Source of the DNA: Erwinia psidii
GTDB lineage: Bacteria > Pseudomonadota > Gammaproteobacteria > Enterobacterales > Enterobacteriaceae
Assembly: GCF_003846135.1 (NCBI RefSeq)
Contig: NZ_RHHM01000001.1
Location: 248,001 to 312,000 of the forward strand
DNA: 64,000 nt
Direction: 5' to 3'
Below are positions 25,284-34,976 of the stretch, one piece after another. Made by a program: the position numbers and the translations under genes. Within the stretch, counting starts at the first letter, position 1; each line of letters opens with the position of its first letter. The notes under the pieces are model-generated. The model had not been told where the DNA came from, searched no databases, and was given only the letters and a program-made list of their open reading frames with translations.

Positions 25284-25736
25284 TCAGAGATCGTCGAGAA
25301 ATGTCTTATCCAGCTGTTTGAAGGCACGTTTCAGCACTTCAGCCAGCGACTGATAGGTGGGTTTACCTTCCACCGGAGACAGCGCCAGACCTGAGGCCAA
25401 TAACTTCTCGCGCACGCTGTGGAACCAGTTGAGCAACACCGGGGGCAACGGCGTAACTGAACGTTTACCTAACCACCACAGCCCCTGCATCGGCAAACTA
25501 CAGGCAAACAGCGCCGTGGCAACAGCCGGGCCCAACTGACCGCCAAGCGCGATCTGCCATGTGAGAACAAAAATGGCCAGCGGCGGCATGTAACGGATGG
25601 CAAAGCGGGTTGCTTTGCTGACGCGATTTTCAGGAAAAATGGGGGCAAGACGCTTATCGACAGGCCATGTCTCCATATAGTGTTGTCCATACTGAAACAG
25701 TTTAAACCAACCGACGGAGCCGGATTCATTAGCCAT
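25284..25736 (-). CDS. yfbV: YfbV inner-membrane protein (UPF0208)
   Basis: A 150-residue protein with two membrane segments in the middle (about residues 42-90) and the conserved C-terminal [13 protein letters not shown]. In E. coli, YfbV is reported to help insulate the chromosome terminus macrodomain. I chose the ATG at 25736 because GAGGT lies at proper distance; an ATG four codons upstream has no such site. It is divergent from ackA, as in E. coli. Confidence 0.92.
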   Translation of the reverse strand: MANESGSVGWFKLFQYGQHYMETWPVDKRLAPIFPENRVSKATRFAIRYMPPLAIFVLTWQIALGGQLGPAVATALFACSLPMQGLWWLGKRSVTPLPPVLLNWFHSVREKLLASGLALSPVEGKPTYQSLAEVLKRAFKQLDKTFLDDL

Positions 25737-26066
25737 GTCAGACCTCAACTTCAGAGATAAAAATTAAAAAAAAAGCACAACACAGCAACTTTGCCTAACA
25801 TCTTTCAAAATATTTTGTCTTTAAGAGACACACTGGTTATCCTGTGCTCGATTTTTTACTTGCTGTAAACACCATGCATTCCGTCTGATTAGTCAGGTAG
25901 GTTGGCATGGAAAACGCAACAAATTTCAGCTTTTTTATAAGATTTTTTTGCTTTCAGACAAAATTTGCGACCAGCATGATATTCGTCATCAATAAACCAT
26001 ACCTCATGCAGTACGCTGATAGTCTGATTGCTTTTTTTTCGCCACTTTAACCAATAGGGACCTTCC
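25737..26066. promoter_or_regulatory. yfbV-ackA divergent promoter region
   Basis: A 330-base AT-rich spacer between divergent yfbV and ackA. It must contain both promoters. The only frame crossing it (minus strand) runs antisense into ackA and is not credible. AGGGA lies before the ackA ATG. I cannot name operators here with confidence. Confidence 0.5.
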
Positions 26067-27269
26067 ATGTCGAGTAAGTTAGTTTTGGTTCTGAACTGCG
26101 GTAGTTCTTCACTTAAATTTGCCATTATCGACCCGGCAAATGGTGAGGAATTCCTCTCCGGTTTAGCCGAATGTTTCCACCTGCCAGATGCACGTATCAA
26201 GTGGAAAATGGAAGGCGCTAAACAGGAAGCGGAGCTGGGCGCTGGCGCCGCCCACAGTGAAGCACTTAACTTTATCGTTAAGTCCATCCTTGCACAAAAA
26301 CCTGAACTGTCTGCACAAATTACTGCCATTGGTCATCGCATCGTTCACGGTGGGGAAAAACTGACGCAATCGGTCATCATCGATGAGGCAGTGTTGCAGG
26401 GAATTAAGGATGCCGCTTCCTTCGCACCCCTGCACAATCCGGCACATCTGATCGGTATTGATGAAGCCATGAAAAGCTTTCCACACCTTTCTGATAAGAA
26501 TGTCGCTGTTTTTGACACGGCTTTCCATCAGACTATGCCGGAAGAGTCATGGCTATACGCCCTGCCTTATCATTTATATAAAGAGCATGGCGTTCGTCGC
26601 TATGGCTTCCACGGCACCAGCCACTACTACGTTACCCATCAGGCAGCTAAACAGCTGAATAAACCGCTGGATCAACTGAATATCATTACCTGCCATCTGG
26701 GTAATGGCGGTTCAGTTGCAGCGATTCGCAACGGTGAGTGTGTGGATACCTCAATGGGGCTAACCCCGCTGGAAGGCCTGGTAATGGGCACCCGTTCAGG
26801 CGATATCGATCCGGCGATTATATTCTTCCTGCATGACACGCTTGGCATGAGCCTTGATGCAATCAACAAAATGCTGACCAAAGAGTCAGGTTTGCAGGGA
26901 CTGACCGGCGTAACCAGCGACTGTCGCTATGTGGAAGATAACTACGCAACCAAAGAAGATGCCAAGCGCGCGATGGATGTTTACTGCCATCGTCTGGCGA
27001 AATACATCGGTTCTTACTCCGCCCTGATGGATGGCCGTCTGGATGCGGTGATCTTTACCGGTGGGATCGGTGAAAACGCCGCAATGGTGCGCGAACTGAC
27101 CCTGAAAAAACTGACCCTGCTCGGCTTTAACATCGATCACGATCGCAACCTTGCCGCCCGCTTTGGTCAATCCGGCTTCATTAATAAAGAAGGTACGCGC
27201 CCTGCCCTGGTGATCCCAACCAACGAAGAATTAGTTATCGCCCAGGACGCACGTCGCCTGACGGCCTGA
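26067..27269 (+). CDS. ackA: Acetate kinase
   Basis: Interconverts acetyl phosphate + ADP with acetate + ATP in the overflow and anaerobic acetate pathway. At 400 residues it equals the E. coli length. The N-terminal signature [10 protein letters not shown], the catalytic [10 protein letters not shown] and the [15 protein letters not shown] and TGGIGEN nucleotide-binding motifs are all intact. It is followed by pta, its pathway partner, after 170 bases. Confidence 0.97.
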   Translation: MSSKLVLVLNCGSSSLKFAIIDPANGEEFLSGLAECFHLPDARIKWKMEGAKQEAELGAGAAHSEALNFIVKSILAQKPELSAQITAIGHRIVHGGEKLTQSVIIDEAVLQGIKDAASFAPLHNPAHLIGIDEAMKSFPHLSDKNVAVFDTAFHQTMPEESWLYALPYHLYKEHGVRRYGFHGTSHYYVTHQAAKQLNKPLDQLNIITCHLGNGGSVAAIRNGECVDTSMGLTPLEGLVMGTRSGDIDPAIIFFLHDTLGMSLDAINKMLTKESGLQGLTGVTSDCRYVEDNYATKEDAKRAMDVYCHRLAKYIGSYSALMDGRLDAVIFTGGIGENAAMVRELTLKKLTLLGFNIDHDRNLAARFGQSGFINKEGTRPALVIPTNEELVIAQDARRLTA

Positions 27270-27278
27270 AACCTGAAT

Positions 27279-27312
27279 ACCGCCAGTTCCGGCTGGCGGT
27301 GTGGTTTTCAGC
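27279..27312 (+). terminator. Hairpin after ackA
   Basis: Stem CCGCCAG / CTGGCGG with a short loop, followed by TGTGGTTTT, just past the ackA stop. It could partly terminate or stabilise the ackA message ahead of pta. Confidence 0.55.
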
Positions 27313-27440
27313 TACGAACAACCAACCAAGCCTCACCGGCATCCCATGCGTTATTTCACACCAGAATGCTGTAGCGAATCATGGTCGGGCAACATCACTG
27401 TCATCGACGCTGATGAGGATTAAAATCTGAGAGGTTTATT

Positions 27441-29591
27441 GTGTCACGAACTATTATGCTAATCCCGACAGGCACCAGTGTCGGCCTCACCAGTATCAGT
27501 CTTGGCGTTATCCGTGCGATGGAACGCAAAGGCGTACGCCTGAGCGTATTCAAACCCATCGCCCAGCCGCGCACCGGCGGCGACTCACCTGATCAAACAA
27601 CCAACATCATTCGCAAAAGCTCCACAATCCCCGCGGCCGAACCGTTACCGATGAGCCGGGTTGAGTCATTGCTCGGGTCCAATCAGCAGGATGTGCTGAT
27701 GGAAGAGATTATTGCCCGCTACCATGAAAATACTAAAGATGCTGAAGTGGTGCTGGTAGAAGGCCTGGTGCCAACCCGCAAGCATCAGTTTGCTAACGCG
27801 CTGAACTATGAAATAGCCAAAACGCTGAATGCAGAAATCGTCTTCGTTATGTCGCTGGGCAATGACTCCCCTGCCCAGCTGAAAGAACGTATTGAGCTGA
27901 CTCAAAGCAGCTTTGGTGGCAATAAAAACAAAAATATCATTGGCGTAATCATCAACAAACTCAATGCGCCGATGGACGAACAGGGCCGGACACGCCCGGA
28001 TCTGTCTGAAATATTTGATGATTCCACCAAAGCCAGCATCGCGAATATCGATCCCAGACACCTGTTCGCCAACAGCCCGCTGCCGGTACTGGGCTGCGTT
28101 CCATGGAGTTTCGATCTGATCGCCACCCGTGCCATCGACATGTGTCATCATCTCAATGCGGAAGTGATCAACGAAGGCGATATCAATACCCGCCGGGTGA
28201 AGTCTGTCACCTTCTGTGCACGCAGTCTGCCGCATATGCTTGAGCACTTCCGGCCGGGATCGCTACTGGTAACATCAGCAGACCGCCCTGACGTGTTGGT
28301 TGCTGCCTGCCTTGCCGCGATGAACGGTGTGGAAATTGGTGCCATCCTGCTGACCGGTGGCTATAAAATTGATGAGCAGATCAACGCGTTATGCCAACGG
28401 GCATTTGCTACTGGCCTGCCGGTTTTTATGGTAGCAACCAATACGTGGCAGACGTCCCTGAGCCTGCAAAGCTTTAATCTGGAAGTACCCGCCGACGATA
28501 CCCAACGTATTGAGCGCGTCCAGGAATACGTCGCCAGCCACATCGATTCCGACTGGATCGAGTCACTGACCGCCGCCTCTGAACGCAGCCGCCGCCTGTC
28601 TCCGCCGGCCTTCCGCTACCAGCTGACCGAGCTGGCCCGCCAGGCTGGCAAACGCATCGTATTGCCGGAAGGCGACGAACCGCGCACGGTCAAGGCCGCC
28701 GCCATCTGTGCCGAACGGGGCATTGCCACCTGTATCCTGCTGGGTAATCCAAACGAAATTCAGCGTGCAGCCACCGTTCAGGGCGTCGAGCTGGGTAAAG
28801 GGATTGAGATTGTTGATCCTGAAGTGGTACGCGAAAACTACGTAGCCCGTCTGGTAGAACTGCGTAAGAGCAAAGGGATGACCGAAGTGGTCGCCAGGGA
28901 GCAGCTGGAAGATAACGTCATGCTTGGCACCATGATGCTGGAGCGTGGTGAAGTGGATGGTCTGGTTTCCGGTGCGGTTCACACCACGGCCAATACTATC
29001 CGCCCACCGCTACAGCTGATCAAAACCGCGCCGGGCAGTTCACTGGTTTCTTCCGTATTCTTCATGCTATTGCCAGAACAGGTGCTGGTATACGGTGACT
29101 GTGCGATTAACCCGGACCCGAACCCGGAACAGCTGGCTGAGATCGCCATTCAGTCTGCGGATTCTGCCACCGCTTTCGGTATTGAGCCGCGTGTGGCAAT
29201 GATTTCCTACTCCACCGGCAACTCCGGTGCTGGCAGCGACGTGGAAAAGGTACGTGAAGCCACCCGCATCGCACAGGAAAAACGCCCGGATCTGATTATC
29301 GATGGCCCATTGCAGTACGACGCCGCCATCATGGATGATGTTGCAAAATCAAAAGCGCCAAATTCGCCGGTTGCCGGTCGTGCTACTGTATTCATCTTCC
29401 CCGATCTGAATACCGGTAATACCACCTACAAAGCGGTACAGCGCTCTGCTGACCTGATCTCTATCGGACCAATGTTGCAGGGCATGCGTAAGCCGGTAAA
29501 CGATCTCTCCCGCGGTGCGCTGGTTGACGATATCGTCTATACCATCGCCCTTACCGCTATTCAGTCTAAACAGGCTGAAGCACAGCAATAA
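27441..29591 (+). CDS. pta: Phosphate acetyltransferase
   Basis: Long-form Pta (716 residues; E. coli 714) that converts acetyl-CoA and phosphate to acetyl phosphate. It has an N-terminal P-loop/DRTGG-type regulatory region (about residues 1-375) and a C-terminal catalytic PTA/PTB domain (about 390-710, with [14 protein letters not shown] and [17 protein letters not shown]). GAGAGG lies before the ATG. Downstream the conserved gene order stops and decayed accessory DNA begins. Confidence 0.97.
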   Translation: MSRTIMLIPTGTSVGLTSISLGVIRAMERKGVRLSVFKPIAQPRTGGDSPDQTTNIIRKSSTIPAAEPLPMSRVESLLGSNQQDVLMEEIIARYHENTKDAEVVLVEGLVPTRKHQFANALNYEIAKTLNAEIVFVMSLGNDSPAQLKERIELTQSSFGGNKNKNIIGVIINKLNAPMDEQGRTRPDLSEIFDDSTKASIANIDPRHLFANSPLPVLGCVPWSFDLIATRAIDMCHHLNAEVINEGDINTRRVKSVTFCARSLPHMLEHFRPGSLLVTSADRPDVLVAACLAAMNGVEIGAILLTGGYKIDEQINALCQRAFATGLPVFMVATNTWQTSLSLQSFNLEVPADDTQRIERVQEYVASHIDSDWIESLTAASERSRRLSPPAFRYQLTELARQAGKRIVLPEGDEPRTVKAAAICAERGIATCILLGNPNEIQRAATVQGVELGKGIEIVDPEVVRENYVARLVELRKSKGMTEVVAREQLEDNVMLGTMMLERGEVDGLVSGAVHTTANTIRPPLQLIKTAPGSSLVSSVFFMLLPEQVLVYGDCAINPDPNPEQLAEIAIQSADSATAFGIEPRVAMISYSTGNSGAGSDVEKVREATRIAQEKRPDLIIDGPLQYDAAIMDDVAKSKAPNSPVAGRATVFIFPDLNTGNTTYKAVQRSADLISIGPMLQGMRKPVNDLSRGALVDDIVYTIALTAIQSKQAEAQQ

Positions 29592-30402
29592 GGCCGCCAA
29601 CGCGGCCTCAGACTGCTGGCAAAGTCCTGGCCGTAAGGGTCGGGACTTTAATCTGCCAAGATCGGTGCCATTCAGCAACTGACCGCCACGTTCAAACCAT
29701 CTCTTCCCTGTTCAGTATCGCCTGCAACCATCGCCCTCCCCTGGTGGGTAAAATGGATGTCACCATTGACGTCGAATTTATCGGCAACACCCTCGTTCAC
29801 TGCTACTGTCGCAATAAAGGCGCTGACGTGGCATGTATCGGACACGATCGGGGCATTGCAACTGATGAAATATGGCAGCACAGCATAAGAGAATGGTATG
29901 CGTGGGGCCAGGGCTGATAAAGGCGCTTCTTCAGGGCATTACAGTGTCACTGACGGCAGCATGGTACCGATGCGCATGACTTAAGCGCTTAACGCCGTTA
30001 TCCATGCGGAAGAAAATATCGTGTTGCGGCCTGAAGCTTGCGGCCAAAAAAGTAGTCGCACATTATCAGCAGCCTGAGAAACCGGACAGGTATCCTGGTC
30101 TGGTACGCCTGCGTTGTAGGCAACATGCAGGTTGCTGTTATCGTTTCCACACCAGTGACCACCGGAGATGGACAGGGAAGAAGACTTGTTATGTCAGAAC
30201 CAAAAGAAGGACGGCCGACGTTCAGAGCTGAGGGCAACAACGTTGCCAGCAGTCGCTATTACTCCTGTAAGCTGCACAGGCCTGGAATGGCGTCTGCATG
30301 TAACTCGCAGGGGTTCCATGCCGGAACCCCTGTATCATCACTGACTGAGTTTAAGAAAGGCGAACCATCAATAAAAATGATGGTATTTCGCCATTCAACC
30401 TA
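29592..30402. other. Decayed accessory DNA downstream of pta
   Basis: After a GGCCGC/GCGGCC hairpin at 29592-29607, this 810-base stretch has no intact gene that I recognise. A 54-codon frame at 29753-29917 and short broken frames to about 30360 look like relics. A perfect inverted repeat AGGGGTTCC-n5-GGAACCCCT lies near 30311-30333. E. coli has yfcC here, but I see no trace of it. Confidence 0.5.
29753..29917 (+). pseudogene. Relic ORF of unknown family
   Basis: A 54-residue frame (MDVTIDVEFIGNTLV...REWYAWGQG) with cysteines and a GHDRG segment. There is no ribosome site; a stop lies 23 codons upstream in frame, and the protein-like character seems to continue upstream of the ATG. It looks like the tail of a once longer gene. 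I do not recognise the family. Confidence 0.3.
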
Positions 30403-31518
30403 TCATTCACTGTTATTAGAAACAGCCGCATTAAATAGTAAAAAACTATTTTCATTCAGAACAAAAATATCCATGCAACGCTCAATAAAATCATGAACAT
30501 TCGATGTCAAATATCCAGCCCTGATAAACTCACGAGCATTTCGGTCAGTGTTGTCATACTCAGGCTGTAATTTTATGAACTCTTCAACAGTCATCTGGTG
30601 CAATACAAACCTGGCAACATTACTCATGAGAACATTAAAAGGAACATCAGGAGAAGAACCAGCTGAGCGCACCACGCGCTTGCGGGATAAATAATTATAA
30701 ATGTTACCCAGGCTATTCATTATCCTGTAGTGCCTTTTACACTGACTTAATATAGCATTTCTATTTAATTCAGTTACAGGAGGTTCATAGGTTTTAGGCG
30801 CAAGGCTCCATCTGGAAGGGTTATCCCGTTGATTTATACTAAATCGACCAGAATAAGCCACAACTTTTTTATTCAGTAAAGATGCCAATGACTCACTCAA
30901 TGATGGGAGTCCTAAACCTCCAAAGCAAGATTCTAATTGTATATTTTTTACCTGATTAATTTCTATGCCCTTATTGATAAGCAAACCACGAATGACATCT
31001 GCAAATTCAAATGGATTTAGCACATTAACATTTCCAGGTGCGCCATGAGCTCTGACAGTTAAAGTACCAGAATGAGGAGTAAAATTAAAAAATGCATCAT
31101 TTCCTAATAAAGAACCCACCCGTAACCTGGTAATATCCACGCTATTTTCTGTACAAGAAAAAGATTCCTCACGAAATAGCAACGACATTTTTTCAGAATC
31201 AAGGATATTTTTGTTTTGTGCCCGGCTGGCCACAAGGCTTTTTGAATTATCAGTAAGGAAATCCCCCTCACCTAAACTCAACGCAAGACTTTTAGGCCTG
31301 CCTGACTTGTCATTTATAATTATAAGGCGACCTGCCCCAGTATTTTTTAATTTCTGGCCTAATAGAACTCTACTCTCTCCAACAAAACTTGAACTTGATA
31401 AAGCCTGTAAGCCGCTTTTCTTTGAACCAGATTGAATAAGAAGATTCGCCTTTTGATAAATCGGGTATGACCATCGGGCGTGGTTATGACATGAAGTGCA
31501 GGGGAAATAATCTCTCAT
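30403..31518 (-). CDS. Effector-like protein with clan CD cysteine-peptidase-like motif, 5' end uncertain
   Basis: A frame of 371 codons, AT-rich relative to its neighbours. In the middle, TLTVRAHGAPG (His158-Gly159) is followed 40 residues later by IQLESCFGG (Cys198), each after a hydrophobic strand. That is the His-Gly and small-Cys arrangement of clan CD cysteine peptidases (C80 autoprocessing domains, CHAT, caspase-like), and VVAYSGRF follows as a further strand. There is no signal peptide. The first ATG lacks a ribosome site and the first about 27 codons are antisense to a muramidase relic, so the true start is lost or further in (next Met at residue 111). It may be a truncated effector or toxin gene. 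Confidence 0.6.
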   Translation of the reverse strand: MRDYFPCTSCHNHARWSYPIYQKANLLIQSGSKKSGLQALSSSSFVGESRVLLGQKLKNTGAGRLIIINDKSGRPKSLALSLGEGDFLTDNSKSLVASRAQNKNILDSEKMSLLFREESFSCTENSVDITRLRVGSLLGNDAFFNFTPHSGTLTVRAHGAPGNVNVLNPFEFADVIRGLLINKGIEINQVKNIQLESCFGGLGLPSLSESLASLLNKKVVAYSGRFSINQRDNPSRWSLAPKTYEPPVTELNRNAILSQCKRHYRIMNSLGNIYNYLSRKRVVRSAGSSPDVPFNVLMSNVARFVLHQMTVEEFIKLQPEYDNTDRNAREFIRAGYLTSNVHDFIERCMDIFVLNENSFLLFNAAVSNNSE

Positions 31519-31735
31519 TTAAAGCTTGCGAGTGTTCCGATTGATGAAGCTAAAAAAATAGCCGGGGGTGCTTATAAAAGTCATTGTATTGTGTGGGATT
31601 TTGTCAAAAATAATAAAGAAACTTCATTGAATTAACCGAACACCAGCAGCTGAGGTTATTCGCAATAATTTATGCTGCCTGTGTCAAAGACGCCATCAGA
31701 TGTTACAACAAATATAAAAGCCAGAGTGCTGATGC
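31440..31735 (+). pseudogene. Frameshifted relic of a pesticin-type muramidase domain
   Basis: Three overlapping frames read in series give one lysozyme-like domain. The first is FDKSGMTIGRGYDMKCR (from 31443), the second LASVPIDEAKKIAGGAYKSH...WDFVKNNKE, and the third NFIELTEHQQLRLFAIIY and ARCYN-like sequence to about 31735. TIGRGYD keeps the Thr and Asp six apart, as in the pesticin active site, and the A-G-V/I-P and Q-Q-L-x-L-F spacing is typical of phage and type VI effector lysozymes. The N-terminal catalytic Glu part is missing because the relic begins abruptly at the junction with the minus-strand ORF. Confidence 0.65.
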
Positions 31736-32000
31736 TATCGTCACCGTCGCCCGTGGCACAGCGCTCCCCCATACCCGCATCGGGCGTTGTCTGACCAGTG
31801 TTGCTCAGGTCAAAATCACCCTGAAATGGGCTGGCCGTCTCAGGGATAATGACTGTCCGCACAGTGATATTTGGCAGAATGATTTTGCTAATTATCCGCC
31901 AGCTTTGCTGGTGTGTTGCCGCTTTGAACCGCAGCGATTAGCCCTCACCGACTATCACATGTTTCGGGCCAGACTTGTGTGCAACGGATGTACGATACCT
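31736..32000. other. Non-coding or relic DNA before the ABC ATPase gene
   Basis: The third muramidase frame stays open for a while (ARGTALPHTRIGRCLTSVAQ and on), but this part no longer resembles a lysozyme. No start site or recognisable domain is visible on either strand. It is most likely part of the same decayed insert. Confidence 0.4.
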
Positions 32001-33086
32001 TTACTGGATCATCACATCCAGTGCCCGCAGATGCTGTGGCTGCCATGATAACGTCACTTCACTACCGGGTTTCCAGCGGCTGTCCATCTTCACCGGACTG
32101 AGCTTAACCATAAAATTCCCCTGACCGGCCACTTCAGTCAGCATCCGCACATGATCACCCAGATAGATAAATTGCTGAATACGCGCACACACCTGCTGGT
32201 CTCCTGCTTCCGGGGCATTAACGTTAACCCGCTCCGGGCGAATACTGAGCTGGATTTTTTTGCCGGGCGAACTTGGCCGAACCTTCAACGCATCCAGTCG
32301 CGTACCGTCATCCAGCTGCACATTATAATAATCGCCCTGACTTGCCCGCTGCGTGGCCAGCAGGCTGTTGTTTTCACCGATAAATTGCGCGACAAATGCG
32401 TTGGACGGTAACTCATACAGCCGCTCCGGGCTGTCCATTTGCTGGATCATCCCGTCGTTAAACACCGCCACACGGTTGGACATGGTCATGGCCTCACTCT
32501 GATCGTGAGTAACATAGACAATGGTCAGACCAAGCATTTCATGCAATTGTTTAATTTCCATCTGCATATGCTCACGTAGCTGTTTGTCCAGCGCGCCAAG
32601 CGGTTCATCCATCAATACCAGCCGGGGTTCAAAAACCAGCGCCCTCGCCAGAGCAACGCGCTGCTGCTGACCGCCGGACATTTGCGCCGGATAGCGGTCG
32701 GCCAGTGAAGTCAGCTTGATCATATCCAGTACCTTGCTGACGCGCTCTTTCACATCAGCTTTACTCAGACGACGGATGGTCAGAGGAAAGGCCAGATTTT
32801 CCGCCACCGTCATGTGAGGAAACAGCGCATAATTCTGGAACACCATGCCAATATCGCGCTGGTGTGGGGGCAGCATATGCAGAGGCTTGTCGCGCAAAAA
32901 TATCTCTCCGGCGGTTGGCGTTTCAAACCCTGCCAGCATCATCAGACTGGTGGTTTTACCAGAGCCGGAGGGGCCTAACAGCGTCAGAAACTCTCCCTCT
33001 TCCACGTCCAGATTGAGATTTCGCACCACCCACTTTTCGCCGTCGTAGCTCTTTTTGATGTTCTTAAAACTGACCAGCTTTCTCAT
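32001..33086 (-). CDS. Polyamine-type ABC transporter ATP-binding protein (PotA-like)
   Basis: ATPase of 361 residues. Walker A GPSGSGKTT (about residue 38), signature [15 protein letters not shown] and Walker B VLMDEPLGALD are intact, followed by a C-terminal TOBE domain (from about residue 270) as in PotA/YdcT. It should power the permease pair encoded at 37402-39510. It is transcribed away from those genes, on the other side of the MocR regulator, so the system is split into two transcription units. Confidence 0.88.
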   Translation of the reverse strand: MRKLVSFKNIKKSYDGEKWVVRNLNLDVEEGEFLTLLGPSGSGKTTSLMMLAGFETPTAGEIFLRDKPLHMLPPHQRDIGMVFQNYALFPHMTVAENLAFPLTIRRLSKADVKERVSKVLDMIKLTSLADRYPAQMSGGQQQRVALARALVFEPRLVLMDEPLGALDKQLREHMQMEIKQLHEMLGLTIVYVTHDQSEAMTMSNRVAVFNDGMIQQMDSPERLYELPSNAFVAQFIGENNSLLATQRASQGDYYNVQLDDGTRLDALKVRPSSPGKKIQLSIRPERVNVNAPEAGDQQVCARIQQFIYLGDHVRMLTEVAGQGNFMVKLSPVKMDSRWKPGSEVTLSWQPQHLRALDVMIQ

Positions 33087-33362
33087 GGCATTCTCTCGTC
33101 CAGACAGGATAAATAACTAACGGTTCCGGCAGAGCATCCGCCTCCCCGACAGGTGACTCTTTTTAGCTCTACCACAACGTTTTTCCTTTCCACAAGCAGA
33201 ATTTGACAATGCCAGACAGAAACCCCCTCAATAAAAAACAATAACTACATGATTAAAAACATATTTAATTATTTAATATTTTACCGGCAGGTGACAGGCG
33301 GTAGGATCAGGCAAGCATGGTGCACTTTAACAGTGCATCATGCCCCAGAGTGAAGCATGCAC

Positions 33363-34856
33363 TCAGGCAGGAAGAAGACGACGCCGCAGGCAGTTAAGCA
33401 CCGGCTCAAAAGTGGCGGCCATATGTTGTTCCTCAACGCAGGCATACCCCAGCAGCAACCCACGGCGGCTGCTGCCGAGCAGGTAGTAGGCAGACAGCGG
33501 TCGCGTCAGTACGCCCATTTGCTCCAGCTCTGCCGCCAGCGCCACATCATCAATGCTGTCCGGCAACGAGAGGATCAGATGCAATCCGGCGTTGCTTTGC
33601 TGTGCCAGAAAAGCGGGACCAAGGCTGGAGGTGATTGTCTCAACCAACGCCGCGCGACGGCGGCTGTAAAGCTGACGCATCCGGCGAACATGGGCAGCAT
33701 AGTGCCCCTCGCGGATAAATTCGGCCAGGGTCAGCTGCACCAGACCGTTCCCGCCACGATAAAGTTCAGAATGGGCCATTTTCATCCTTGCCGCCAGCGG
33801 CCTGGGCACCACCATATAACTCAGACGCAGACCCGGGTAGAGGGACTTACTGAAGGTGCCAAGATAGATTACCGGCGCATCCCCCGATAATCCCTGCAAC
33901 GCCGGGATCGGGCTGTCGCCAAAGCGAAATTCACCGTCATAGTCATCCTCCACCACCCAGCTTCCACAGGATTTGGCCAGCGCCAGCAGCTGCTGACGAC
34001 GTTGCAGGCTCATGACCGATCCCAGCGGATACTGATGAGAAGGCGTCACGCAGATCAGCCTGGGTACCGGCGTTTTTTCGCTAAGCGTGGCGATATCCGG
34101 CAGCACCATGCCATGTTCATCCACCGGGGTGGGCAACAGCTCAACGCCATTCACCGACAGAACGTTGCGAAATCCCCAGTAACCCGGTTCCTCGATCCAC
34201 GCACCGTCGCCCGGATCGCAGAACATTTTCGCCAGCAGATCCAGCGACTGATGCGTACCGGCAGTGATCAAAATCTGGTCATGGGTGCAAGTTAGCGAGC
34301 GGATAACCCGCAGATACTCGGCAAGCGCCTGTTGCAACTGCAAACAGCCGCCGTGGTTGGAGTAACTCAGCGCCTCAACCGGCATCCTGCGACTGAGCTT
34401 CAGCTGAATTTTACGCCAGATATCATGCGGCATATGACTGACGTCCGGCACGCCGGGCATAAATGCCCCCCACTGATAGGCTCCCGCCCCGCTGCGGCTT
34501 AAAACCCGCGTGCCGCGCCTGGACAAACTGCCGTAACTGAATGACATCGCGTTCGCCAGCGCCGGTTCGTTATTTTCAGGCGCGACCTCCGGCAACTGCT
34601 CGCTGACGAAAGTGCCGCTGCCGGTACGGGTTTGCAGATAGCCTTCAGACTGAAGTTGCTCATAGGCAGCCAGCACCGTGTTGCGCGACACGCTCAGCTC
34701 CTTCGCCAGGTCGCGGGAGGCAGGCAGCCGGCAGCCGGTCGCAATGGCCCCTTCCTGGATAGCTGTCTGCAAAACGTCATACAAACGCTTATTCAGCGCA
34801 CCCGCAGGAGACTGGCTAAGACGGTGTGCAAGCAGGTCGCCAAGTAACGTTCGCAA
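33363..34856 (-). CDS. MocR-family regulator (GntR HTH fused to aminotransferase-like domain)
   Basis: About 497 residues. An N-terminal GntR winged helix (about residues 10-80, LPASRDLAKELSVSRNTVLAAYEQLQSEGYL) is joined to a class I aminotransferase-like domain whose PLP lysine lies in GTFSKSLYPGLRLSY. MocR/GabR proteins sense PLP adducts of amines such as GABA. It is divergent from the GabT-like gene 105-120 bases away, which it probably activates, along with the transporter. The start is unsure: TTG at 34856 has GGGGG at good distance, while TTG at 34871 is open but has no such site. Confidence 0.88.
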   Translation of the reverse strand: MRTLLGDLLAHRLSQSPAGALNKRLYDVLQTAIQEGAIATGCRLPASRDLAKELSVSRNTVLAAYEQLQSEGYLQTRTGSGTFVSEQLPEVAPENNEPALANAMSFSYGSLSRRGTRVLSRSGAGAYQWGAFMPGVPDVSHMPHDIWRKIQLKLSRRMPVEALSYSNHGGCLQLQQALAEYLRVIRSLTCTHDQILITAGTHQSLDLLAKMFCDPGDGAWIEEPGYWGFRNVLSVNGVELLPTPVDEHGMVLPDIATLSEKTPVPRLICVTPSHQYPLGSVMSLQRRQQLLALAKSCGSWVVEDDYDGEFRFGDSPIPALQGLSGDAPVIYLGTFSKSLYPGLRLSYMVVPRPLAARMKMAHSELYRGGNGLVQLTLAEFIREGHYAAHVRRMRQLYSRRRAALVETITSSLGPAFLAQQSNAGLHLILSLPDSIDDVALAAELEQMGVLTRPLSAYYLLGSSRRGLLLGYACVEEQHMAATFEPVLNCLRRRLLPA

Positions 34857-34976
34857 AATTGGTACCCCCAAATAAAAAAAACTGGCTCTGGATTATAAAT
34901 CCCACAAAACGGTAAAAACGAGACAGCCCAATGCGTGTGGAAGAAGCCGCGCGCCGACATCCGATGAGGTACAGCC
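34857..34976. promoter_or_regulatory. Divergent control region, MocR regulator / GabT-like gene
   Basis: A spacer of about 120 bases between divergent starts. MocR regulators usually bind direct repeats in such regions, but I cannot identify convincing repeats by eye. GAGG precedes the aminotransferase ATG. Confidence 0.45.
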
